Source: Palsa-506 sp963836355 | Lineage (GTDB): Bacteria; Actinomycetota; Actinomycetes; Streptosporangiales; Streptosporangiaceae | Assembly: GCA_963836355.1 (NCBI GenBank) | Contig: CAWIJO010000029.1 | Coordinates: 62,001-126,000 of the forward strand | Reading direction: 5' to 3' | Length of the DNA: 64,000 nt | Shown: positions 9,423 to 16,770 of the stretch, piece after piece | Layout of the letters: the number at the start of each line of letters is the position of its first letter | Position numbering within the stretch: position 1 is the stretch's first letter | Made by a program: the position numbers and the translations under genes | Notes under the pieces: model-generated | What the model saw: only the letters and a program-made list of their open reading frames with translations | Told to the model about the DNA's origin: nothing | The model's database searches: none

Positions 9423-9808
9423 CGCGGCAGCCCTGCCTTGTCCGCGGCACGGCGCCTTGCAGTCAGCGCCGTGCCTATGTCGTCCGTGCCGATGCCGACG
9501 TGGGTTAGCATCCGGACCCGGCCGCCGATGATCGACACGAGCACTCCCTCCGCGGCCAGCAGGTCCGTCCAGTCTCGCGCATCGTGGCCGGTGCCGGTCA
9601 CGTCGGCGAACACGATGTTGGTGGTCAAGCCAGCCAGGTCAACGGCGCCCGGCACGATCTCGGCGATTCCCTCGGCCAGGCGGCGGGCGTTCGCGTGATC
9701 CTCGCTCAGCCGCTTCGGGCCGCTGGTCATGGCCTGCCGCATCGCCGCCGAGGGCTTGCTGACGGTATCCGAGCGCAGGTCGACGGGGGCGTCCATGGCT
9801 GGCGGCAT
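9419..9808 (-). pseudogene. L-threonine aldolase relic with internal deletion
   Basis: The 129-residue open frame joins the beginning of a low-specificity L-threonine aldolase (VDLRSDTVSKPSAAMRQAM) directly to its last third (RLSEDHANARRLAEGIAEI, LTTNIVFADVTG). About 200 residues are missing, including the PLP-binding Lys, so it cannot be catalytic. The frame is intact across the joint, near 9710-9722. The stop overlaps the acyl-CoA dehydrogenase start (ATGA), so the shortened gene may persist as a translated leader of the operon. Possible starts are 9808 and 9796. Confidence 0.85.
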
Positions 9809-9962
9809 CCCTTTCCGGTGCCGGAGTCGTGCTCGTGGTCAGCCGCTATCCGGCGAGGTCATTCCGGTGCGGGCGGCCCGGTGCGGACGCCGCCACTGCG
9901 TGTTGCCAGCCGGCCCGGAAGGGGCTTGCGGGAGTATAGTTCGTAGCACCAAAGGAGGTCGC

Positions 9963-11045
9963 TTGTCTGTCGCCGTGATCAGTGCCAGCGGCGGCGCCGA
10001 GGACCCAGCCGGAACGGCCGGCTCCGGACTGCGGCACGGCTGGGGCGTAAGTCCCGAGCGGCAGCAGTCGATCCTGGATACGATCCAGGGCCTGGTCCGG
10101 CTGACCGGGCGCTTGTCGCCGACGCAGCTTCGGGCCATCACCGTGACGATCGCCGCCCAGGCCGGACTCTGGGCCGATCTGATCGTGCACGACCCCGACG
10201 TCCGCTGGTACCTACCGCTGCACCGCTCGGATGTGTGCGACGTATGGCTACTGGCCTGGGAACGCGGCCAGGACACCGACTGGCACGACCACGGCGGATC
10301 TTCCGGGTCGCTCACTGTCGCGGAGGGCAGCCTGCTTGAGCAGTACCGCGCGGCGAGCGGCCGAGGGTGCAGCCGCCGCCTGCTGGAAATCGGCCGGGCC
10401 GTCGCCTTCGGACCCGGGCATGTGCACGACGTGGCGCATGGCGGTGCGGGGCCATCGATCAGCATTCACGCCTACTCGCCGCCGCTGATGATGATGACCT
10501 ATTACCAGCAGACCGCGTACGGGCTGCTGGCCAGGGAGACCGTGGCGATCGAGGGCCCGGAAGGTGCCAGGGGCCGCGGCGGCCCGGATACGGCGCTCGC
10601 CGACGCGACGGCGTCGGTGGCGGAACTCACCACCGACGACCTGCCGGACGGCGCCCCCGGCATCGACGAATTGATCGCGGAGGCCCGCGGCGGCCTTGAG
10701 CGGCTGCCGCCAGAGACGGCCCTGGCGGCACTGACCGATGGCGCGACGCTGGTCGACATCAGGCCGCTGGAGCAGCGGATCGTCGAGGGCGAGGTGCCCG
10801 GCGCGATCATCATCGGCCGCAATGTACTGGAGTGGCGCCTCGACCCGCGCAGTGACGCGCGGATCCCGGCGCTTGCCCGTGCCGACGCGCGGGTCATCGT
10901 GATGTGCTCCGAGGGCTACGCGTCCACTCTCGCGGCAGCCAGCCTCAGGCGGATCGGGCTGCGCTGGGCAACCGATCTGGATGGCGGGTTCCAGGGCTGG
11001 AAGGCAGCCGGCCTGCCGACGCGTCCCGCGCAGTCCCTGGGCTGA
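9963..11045 (+). CDS. Cysteine-dioxygenase-like cupin fused to a rhodanese domain
   Basis: The 360-residue protein starts at TTG, with AAAGGAGG four bases upstream. The cupin half (about 35-185) has the iron ligands H108 and H110 (DWHDHGGSSG) and H155 (GHVHDVAH), plus the Ser167-His169-Tyr171 triad (SISIHAY) of thiol dioxygenases. The rhodanese half (about 235-355) has the D265-I-R motif and the active-site Cys315 in MCSEGYAS. The likely role is oxidation of cysteine or a related thiol, with sulfur transfer or sulfite handling by the rhodanese; the exact substrate is unproven. It is divergent from the Atu-like operon with 154 bases between. Confidence 0.85.
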   Translation: MSVAVISASGGAEDPAGTAGSGLRHGWGVSPERQQSILDTIQGLVRLTGRLSPTQLRAITVTIAAQAGLWADLIVHDPDVRWYLPLHRSDVCDVWLLAWERGQDTDWHDHGGSSGSLTVAEGSLLEQYRAASGRGCSRRLLEIGRAVAFGPGHVHDVAHGGAGPSISIHAYSPPLMMMTYYQQTAYGLLARETVAIEGPEGARGRGGPDTALADATASVAELTTDDLPDGAPGIDELIAEARGGLERLPPETALAALTDGATLVDIRPLEQRIVEGEVPGAIIIGRNVLEWRLDPRSDARIPALARADARVIVMCSEGYASTLAAASLRRIGLRWATDLDGGFQGWKAAGLPTRPAQSLG

Positions 11046-11233
11046 CCCGCCGGTCTGCCGCGGCGCCAGGCCGGCGCGCCGCGGGCAGCGCGCTGACCCG
11101 CCAGGCTCCGCCGTGTGACCAGCCCAGCCTGCGGGTATGACCCGTTATGACCGGCATCTCGCCCGGCCCGCGCAGGCCCGTCCGCCCGCGTGTCAATGCG
11201 GGCCGCCGGGATGTCGGTCCGGCAAGATAAGAC

Positions 11234-11266
11234 GAGGCCCCTCCATGTATGAGATGGAGGGGCCTC
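11234..11266. terminator. Perfect 13-bp stem-loop, probable terminator
   Basis: Arms 11234-11246 and 11254-11266 are perfectly complementary (13 bp, G/C-rich) around a 7-base loop. There is no U-tract, which is normal for actinomycete hairpin terminators. It lies about 190 bases after the dioxygenase-rhodanese gene and could work on either strand. Confidence 0.6.
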
Positions 11267-11509
11267 AGCCCAGCCGCACAACACCCGCGTATTGAACGAC
11301 AGCACTCGCGTGCCGGTCGTTCGGCCGCCTCGCGCCGCCCGGCCAGTCACCGATCCGAACACCCGCGCGAAGCGCCGGCTTCCCGGCCCTTCCCACGTCC
11401 CCGGGGTCGCCCCCGGAGCCCGGTACCCGTTTCGGTAGTGAGAGCAGTTCTACGCCCCCCGCCCAAGGCCGCACAAGGGGTTCCGGTCACCGGTTCCAAG
11501 AATCTTTGG

Positions 11510-11612
11510 CCATCCACAACTCATCCACAGGACGTGCGCTGTTCTCCCCAGCCAAAGCCAGCTTGTCCACCGGCTCATCCACCGCCGGATCCACGGCAGC
11601 ACCGGATCCACT
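11510..11612. repeat. Cluster of six TCCAC motifs resembling degenerate DnaA boxes
   Basis: Six 9-mers of the form NNRTCCACN occur within about 100 bases: near 11510, 11521, 11563, 11575, 11587 and 11604. The closest to the actinobacterial DnaA box TTGTCCACA are TCATCCACA and TTGTCCACC. No dnaA or dnaN is in the window. I only record the clustering; function is not claimed. The preceding stretch 11267-11509 has no recognisable gene. Confidence 0.35.
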
Positions 11613-11634
11613 TCCTGCTCATCGTGGCCGTTAC

Positions 11635-11763
11635 TTGACTGTCATCCTCGCGCTGACCGCGCGGCGGTCCCGGGTAGCCCCGGCCACGCTGGCCGTCGGA
11701 GCGGGTGCGGGCCTGGTGCCCGGCGTGGTCATGTACGCGGTGGCGCCGCTCGGGCTCAGCGGG
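11635..11763 (+). pseudogene. Fragment of a small membrane protein
   Basis: The frame reading LTVILALTARRSRVAPATLA followed by a hydrophobic stretch with MYAVAPLGLSG looks like one and a half membrane helices of a real actinomycete protein. It then runs into low-complexity Gly/Ala/Arg sequence with no domain. A TTG at 11635 could start it, but no ribosome site is evident. I treat it as a remnant. The 199 bases after it, up to the restriction gene at 11963, hold nothing I recognise. Confidence 0.35.
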
Positions 11764-11962
11764 CACGATCGCGCTGATGCCCAGGTTACCCCTGGAGCGA
11801 CCGCATCGACGAAGCCGGCGGCGTCCCAGCCGATGCCGGTCACGTCCCTGGGCGGGACAAGCCCGGCCCCGCCGGCCTGGCGCTGGCGCGGGCTTGCTGG
11901 GGCTGGCGGCGGGTCCGCTGGCGCGGGCTTGGGGTCCCTGGCGGCGTGGGTGGCCGGGCGGG

Positions 11963-12937
11963 CTAGAGGGGCTCGGCGGCGGGGCGCTTCCTTGGCACTG
12001 CGGGGGCCAGGATCACCGGGTCGCCGGAGCGGGCCAGCGCCCAGGGCTGGCCGTCGATGACAGCGACCGGGTCAGCCCGGCCTTCCCGGGCGGGTATCAC
12101 CCAGGCCGAGATGAACTCGCCCTTGCTCGGTGCGGGCAGCCCGAGGGCAGCCGCTATCAGCGGGTCGTTGTCCTGGTGCCCGAGCACGAGGATGCCCTCG
12201 GCCCGCAGCTGGGTCCGCGCGCCGCCGTTTCCCCGCGCGCGCTTCATGAAGTCGTCCTGCTGCGCGACGGTGGCCAGCTCGGCCCGGCGGATGATCCGCC
12301 GCTGCACGCTGCGGAACAGCTCGTTCGTGCGCGCCTGACCGTGCTGCTGGCCGCGGTGGGCACGCGCGCTGAAGATCCGGTCCCTGGTTGCGGGATCCAG
12401 CATGAGGAACACATTCCCGGCCAATTGATTATGTCCCGGCCATAGATCGCGGATTCGGGCTCGGCTAGTGGCGGTCAGCTGGCGTTTCGCATCACGGTTG
12501 GGCTTGCCGCGCAGGTATTCCTCGCGGCACCGGATGAGACCTGCTGACCAGCTGCGTGCCTTATCGTCCGCCGTGACCAGGAGACAAAGCTGACCGACGG
12601 CTTCCGGCGGCAACTCCCAGCCGCCGTAGGTCATCGAGTACTTGCAGTCCACCTCGACACCTGCGATCCGGTAGTCGGTGACGTTGCCGTCATCGAAGCC
12701 AAACCGTCTGTGCAGGTTGATCTCGACCAGCGTGCCCATGTGCGTCTTCTCGGTCTTGTGCAGCTGGTCGTAGTTCCAGCGGCCAGTGTGCTGGCCGTCG
12801 TAGAGCTGGTCCAGGGTGTCACGGAGTACTCGCGTGACCTGGGCGCCCGTCGGGTCGAGAATGTGAAGCTCAGCCTCGACTGCATCAAGTTCAGGGTCTA
12901 CGTCGTCGGGTGGGAGCCCGAGCTGAAGAGTTATCAA
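11963..12937 (-). CDS. NaeI-family type II restriction endonuclease
   Basis: The 324-residue protein aligns along its length with NaeI as I know it. The nuclease (Endo) domain carries YDGQHTG, KTEKTHMGTLVEINL and GVEVDCKY. The predicted catalytic residues are E72, D88, D97 and K99, two positions later than NaeI E70/D86/D95/K97. Residue 45 is Leu, matching NaeI Leu43, whose change to Lys gives a topoisomerase-like enzyme. The C-terminal Topo domain has VATVAQQDDFMKRARGNGGA and LRAEGILVLGH. Expected site is GCCGGC. The start is TTG at 12937, right after an in-frame stop, with GAGG upstream. It is divergent from the broken HNH gene. All core residues appear intact. Confidence 0.93.
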   Translation of the reverse strand: MITLQLGLPPDDVDPELDAVEAELHILDPTGAQVTRVLRDTLDQLYDGQHTGRWNYDQLHKTEKTHMGTLVEINLHRRFGFDDGNVTDYRIAGVEVDCKYSMTYGGWELPPEAVGQLCLLVTADDKARSWSAGLIRCREEYLRGKPNRDAKRQLTATSRARIRDLWPGHNQLAGNVFLMLDPATRDRIFSARAHRGQQHGQARTNELFRSVQRRIIRRAELATVAQQDDFMKRARGNGGARTQLRAEGILVLGHQDNDPLIAAALGLPAPSKGEFISAWVIPAREGRADPVAVIDGQPWALARSGDPVILAPAVPRKRPAAEPL

Positions 12938-13025
12938 GAAGCCTCACTTGTCGCTGTTGAGATAGTTTAACGCCACTGGGCGCAGGAATATCCAGAATGG
13001 TTCGCTTGCCGGCTACGGTCTGTTG

Positions 13026-13329
13026 ATGCGTTACAAGCTGTGCGGCTGGGCTGGCGCGCGGCCAATCATTAACGTGCTTCCTACTGGGCCGCGGCTGCGC
13101 GCTCAGGTTTTGGCACCGGCTCGTTGTGCGCAATGCGGCAGGACTCCGATCCAACATTGTGTAGTGCTGGATGTGGATTTGCGAGTGCCGACGGACTGGG
13201 CGGTACGAATAATCCCGAGAACCTGCAACCGGTATATGAAGATTGCCGCGATGGCAAGCGTCAATACCTCCAGGCCTATTGCTGCCTTTTCGGAGCAGAT
13301 CAGTCGCGTCGCAAGCTTTGCTAAATTTA
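13026..13329 (+). pseudogene. HNH endonuclease gene with two frameshifts
   Basis: Three frames must be spliced to read one HNH protein. Frame one gives LPTGPRLRAQVLAPARCAQC and VVLDVDLRVPTDW. A one-base loss in a G-run near 13196-13201 moves to GGTNNPENLQPVYEDCRDGK and RQYLQAY. A second shift near 13290 restores the first frame at SEQISRVASFAKF. The normal family reads HVDHRVPxxWGGTxDPxNLQPLC, so the catalytic His region is also altered (DVDLR). The C-terminal half of the usual protein is absent, cut off at the convergent methyltransferase gene. HNH genes of this kind commonly sit beside type II cytosine methyltransferases. Sequencing error is possible for the G-run but not for the truncation. 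Confidence 0.8.
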
Positions 13330-13330
13330 G

Positions 13331-14323
13331 CTATACGGCACGCAGCATGCGTTCCGACGTGGGCAGCGCAGGCGAGGCTTCCCGAGCGGCCCTGATCGCA
13401 ACGCTTATGCTCGCGCCAACCGCCGTCGCGACAGGCGGTGGGAAGGCATTGCCGATCTGTCGGTAACGTGCGGTCTTTCGTCCAGTGAACCGCCAGTCCG
13501 TCCGGAAACCCTGGATCGCAGCCGCCATCGGCAGGGTGAGCCTCGGAGTAAGATTGACCGGGTCTGTCGGCCTAGGCGGAGCGTCAGCCAGCCCCCGGCC
13601 ATCGACGCCCAACGCGCGCCAAGCCTCACGAGCCCGAGTCGGGCCAAGATCAGGTCCGCCATGCTTACGGGAGCCGCCGACTAGTGTGGGACCAATGCCG
13701 TTGGCCTTGCTGGCCCAGGCATCGGCACCTGGCCATCCATCCTCCGCCATTAGATGATGCAGGACCTGTCCGACCGTGGGTGGCGTCTTGACGGCGTTCG
13801 GCCACTCGAAATGCTTGTAGGCGTCGAGTTTCATTGCCACCAGGATGAAGCGTGGGCGAAGCTGCGGAACTCCGTACTCACAAGCGTTCAGCACCTGCCA
13901 GTCTGCCTCATAGTCCATGTCATGCAGCCGACCCAAGACTTGCTCTCGGTAGTGGGCGAAGCGAGCCGTCGCCAGCCCGCGCACATTCTCAAGCATGATG
14001 GCCGTCGGCTCACACTCCTTAATCATCTGCAGCGCGCGAGGGAACAAGTCGCGTTCGTCGTCGGCGCCAAGCTGCTTTCCGGCGATTGAAAATGGCGGGC
14101 AAGGCACACCACCAGCAAAAAGGTCAACATTCTTGTAATCGGTACAGTTGAAGTGGTGAATGTCCTTATAAATAACATCCCAGTGTGGTCGGTTTAGCTT
14201 GAGGGTCGCGCACGCATCGGGGTCAATCTCAACGGCGGCAACGTGGCCGAAGCCCGCGCGCTCCAAGCCGAGCGACTGGCCGCCAGCGCCGGCACAAATT
14301 TCGAGGCAGGTCAACTGACGCAC
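13331..14323 (-). CDS. DNA (cytosine-5)-methyltransferase
   Basis: The 330-residue enzyme has motif I (CAGAGGQSLGLERAGF), the catalytic Cys75 in motif IV (GGVPCPPFS), motif VI E112-N-V, motif VIII QLRPR (154-158) and motif X (RYRQIGNAFPPPVA). The target-recognition region lies between about 165 and 285. The start is GTG at 14323 with GAGAGAGG six bases upstream; a longer upstream reading lacks any similarity. Paired with the NaeI-type nuclease it should protect GCCGGC, which is an inference from the partner. Base composition here is visibly less G/C-biased than in neighbouring genes, consistent with acquisition by transfer. Confidence 0.92.
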   Translation of the reverse strand: MRQLTCLEICAGAGGQSLGLERAGFGHVAAVEIDPDACATLKLNRPHWDVIYKDIHHFNCTDYKNVDLFAGGVPCPPFSIAGKQLGADDERDLFPRALQMIKECEPTAIMLENVRGLATARFAHYREQVLGRLHDMDYEADWQVLNACEYGVPQLRPRFILVAMKLDAYKHFEWPNAVKTPPTVGQVLHHLMAEDGWPGADAWASKANGIGPTLVGGSRKHGGPDLGPTRAREAWRALGVDGRGLADAPPRPTDPVNLTPRLTLPMAAAIQGFRTDWRFTGRKTARYRQIGNAFPPPVATAVGASISVAIRAAREASPALPTSERMLRAV

Positions 14324-14362
14324 AGGATGCCTCTCTCGTCGTGACTCTGGCAGGGCAGGCAC

Positions 14363-14377
14363 CGAACGTCCGTTCGA
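14363..14377. promoter_or_regulatory. LexA (SOS) box before the methyltransferase gene
   Basis: The sequence CGAAC-GTCC-GTTCG is a perfect match to the actinobacterial LexA consensus CGAAC-N4-GTTCG. It lies 40 bases upstream of the methyltransferase GTG, where it could overlap the promoter. It suggests induction of the modification gene by DNA damage. One site found by eye can be chance, so confidence is moderate. Confidence 0.55.
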
Positions 14378-14740
14378 GCACATCGAACCACAGCCGACTA
14401 TCGTATGGGAGCAGGCGCTCCGAGCAAGGCCCGACTTTATCGCCTGGTGCCGACATGTGCTCAGAAGCTGAGCAACCCAGCGCCCTACCCTGTCACAGAC
14501 GCAGTCAGCCCAAGCTGGTCGCCGCGGCTGCCCTCTCTGAGGGCAGACAGGTCTTCGCGCTTTCCATACACCGAGGACCCTAAAGTTCGGCACTGCCCAG
14601 TCGCAGCCCTCCGCCGAGAGTAGGCGGCGCGAGTGCCTCGCGTTGTGCACCACTTGCCGCAGCCGGAAGGTACAGCCGGTGACCTCCCGCGCCAGGCCGG
14701 CGGCGGCCGGCCGGGCGGCACTGTGTGGGATCCTCGGGTG
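14378..14740. other. Intergenic region without recognised gene
   Basis: About 360 bases between the methyltransferase gene and the HAD gene hold only short inconsistent frames. I see no RNA gene, repeat or protein fragment that I can name. Confidence 0.5.
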
Positions 14741-15451
14741 ATGGCGATCCGGGCGGTTGCATTCGACCTCGGCGGGGTGCTGGAGCGGGTCGCGCCGCAA
14801 GAGCACTGGCTGGGCCCCTGGCAGCAGCGCCTCGGGCTGGACGCGGCCGGGCTAGCGTCGGCGCTGGCGCGGGTAGACCCGGACGGCGGCATCGGCACCG
14901 GCGCGCTGACCGAGGCGGCGTACCGCCAGCGGTTCGCGGATGCGCTCGGCCTGTCTGGCACGCAGACGGATGAGTTCATGGCTGACATGTGGCGCTGGTA
15001 CTGCGGTGAACTGGACCAGGAGCTGATGGCGTACGCCGCCAGCCTCCGGCCGCGCTACGCGACGGCGATCTTGAGCAACTCCTCGGACGGGGCGCGGCGC
15101 GAGGAACAGGCCAGGTACTCGTTCGCGGAATTGTTCGACATCATTATTTACTCGCACGAGGTCGGCCTGGTGAAGCCCGACTCGCGGATATACGCGCTGC
15201 TGTGCGCCGAACTGAATCTGGCCGGGGCCGACCTGGTCTTCCTTGACGACGTGCCGGAGAACGTCGAGGCCGCCTGCCGGATCGGCATCCACGGCGTCCT
15301 GCACCGGGGCACGGCGGAATCCATTGCGGCGATCGACGCCCTGCTGGCCGGCGAACGCTGCTGGCTGGCTGGCGCCACTAGCGCCTGGGCAGCCGCACTG
15401 GTAATACATCGGCAAATCCAGCCGCCATTTAGTCTGCCATATACGGCCTAA
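14741..15451 (+). CDS. HAD-superfamily hydrolase
   Basis: The 236-residue protein has HAD motif I at Asp9 (FDLGGVL), motif II Ser112 (LSNSS), motif III Lys145 (GLVKPDSRIY) and motif IV Asp169-Asp170 (FLDDVPENV). The second Asp of DxD in motif I is Gly, as in many epoxide-hydrolase-like and haloacid-type members, so it may be a non-classical phosphatase. A GTG lies directly before the ATG and could also serve. The last 40 residues run past the usual end and look non-conserved. Confidence 0.85.
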   Translation: MAIRAVAFDLGGVLERVAPQEHWLGPWQQRLGLDAAGLASALARVDPDGGIGTGALTEAAYRQRFADALGLSGTQTDEFMADMWRWYCGELDQELMAYAASLRPRYATAILSNSSDGARREEQARYSFAELFDIIIYSHEVGLVKPDSRIYALLCAELNLAGADLVFLDDVPENVEAACRIGIHGVLHRGTAESIAAIDALLAGERCWLAGATSAWAAALVIHRQIQPPFSLPYTA

Positions 15452-15593
15452 TCCACCCGTTCTGGCGAACGGCCTGGCGCGTTATCCAGCCGAGCCGGAG
15501 GACGCCAGGGTAAAACAGAGCCAGGCCAGATCCTGCAGAATTACCTGGCAATGAATCCTGGGAAGATGGCGGGCGTACTCACGAAGGGCAGTT

Positions 15594-16685
15594 ATGCGCC
15601 GGATTTCTCAGCTCGACGGGTTACGCGCACTCGCCGTCGGCCTTGTCGTTGTTGATCACTGTGTGCCCTGGTTTGCTGGCGGCGGCGTCGGGGTCTGCAT
15701 TTTCTTTGTCTTGTCCGGGTATCTGATCACTTCGCTACTGCTCGGCGAGCTCGAGAAGACCGGCGGGCTGCGGCGCGGACTGTTCTATATCCGCCGCGCA
15801 CTACGCCTTTATCCCGCGCTGGTGGTGCTGCTCGGCCTGATGATGATCACCGGCGCCGCCGCCATCAAGTCTGTGCTCATCGCGGCGACCTACACGACCA
15901 ACCTCTTCATGACCCTGCGGCTTGACGGCGCCGCACCGTTCGACCACACCTGGTCACTGGCCCTGGAGGAGCAGTTCTACTGGCTCTGGCCGCTGTTGCT
16001 GCCGGTCTTCATCAGGGTTGGCCGGCGAGCTTCCGTGACCATCCTGACGGTGCTGGCCATCGGATCGGCAACCTGGGCGCAGCTCGCCGTCGCCACGGTG
16101 ACCAACCGGAGCGGCGCGATCACGGTCGCCGTTTTCAATCCGCTCTGGCAGGCACATGGTCTGTTGATCGGGTGCGCGCTGGCCTTCGGGATCCGGCACC
16201 GGTCGGTGGCCCGGGCGGCGCTGCTGGCCAACGCCGGGCTGCTGGCTTGCATCGTCATCGCGCTGGCCGCCTCAGCTACCGCCGGACTGCACTGGGCCGC
16301 GGGCTGGAACCTCATGTGCGAGTTCGCGGCGGCTGCAGCCATCGCCGGAATGCGCGACCGCGCCATCGGGCTAGGGCGGCTGCTCACCCTGCGGCCGCTG
16401 CTGTGGACCGGGGCCCGGTCGTACGCAATCTACTTGTGGCACTATCCGCTTATCTATATTGCTCATGAACGAGGTTATGGCGAACCCGGCATTCTGGTCG
16501 CAGCGGCCATGTCGGTGCTTGCCGCCGCATTGTCATGGCTGGTGGTCGAGCTGCCATTCCTGCGCCTCAAGAGGCGGTTCGAGCCCATCTCCCCGAAGCA
16601 CGCCGCGGGCCGGCTGCCCGCCGGGCGGCACCGGCCGGCCACGGAATTGGCCGACTCGGCCGCCTCAGGACTAGTTCGGCAATGA
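15594..16685 (+). CDS. Acyltransferase 3 family membrane protein (OafA/YrhL type)
   Basis: The 363-residue integral membrane protein has about ten hydrophobic segments. Family signatures are RRISQLDGLRALAVGLVVVD, the loop with DHC, IFFVLSGYLIT, and FDHTWSLALEEQFYWLWP. These enzymes move acyl groups onto extracellular sugars or lipids. A GGGCAG site precedes the ATG at short distance. There is no partner gene that names the acceptor. Confidence 0.9.
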   Translation: MRRISQLDGLRALAVGLVVVDHCVPWFAGGGVGVCIFFVLSGYLITSLLLGELEKTGGLRRGLFYIRRALRLYPALVVLLGLMMITGAAAIKSVLIAATYTTNLFMTLRLDGAAPFDHTWSLALEEQFYWLWPLLLPVFIRVGRRASVTILTVLAIGSATWAQLAVATVTNRSGAITVAVFNPLWQAHGLLIGCALAFGIRHRSVARAALLANAGLLACIVIALAASATAGLHWAAGWNLMCEFAAAAAIAGMRDRAIGLGRLLTLRPLLWTGARSYAIYLWHYPLIYIAHERGYGEPGILVAAAMSVLAAALSWLVVELPFLRLKRRFEPISPKHAAGRLPAGRHRPATELADSAASGLVRQ

Positions 16686-16770
16686 CCGCGAGCTGCCGCG
16701 GGCCGTGCACGGCGACGGTCCGCGCGCCAGCTGGGCAGGCAGGACGGCGCGGACGGGCTGCGGGCCGGCT

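Noticed and set aside
11510..11612. A replication origin
   Set aside because: Only degenerate DnaA-like motifs are present; there is no dnaA, dnaN, gyrase gene or A/T-rich unwinding region nearby.
14324..14806. An N-terminal extension of the methyltransferase frame
   Set aside because: The extra 160 residues have no methyltransferase similarity and precede the GTG with a good ribosome site; they also overlap the HAD gene.
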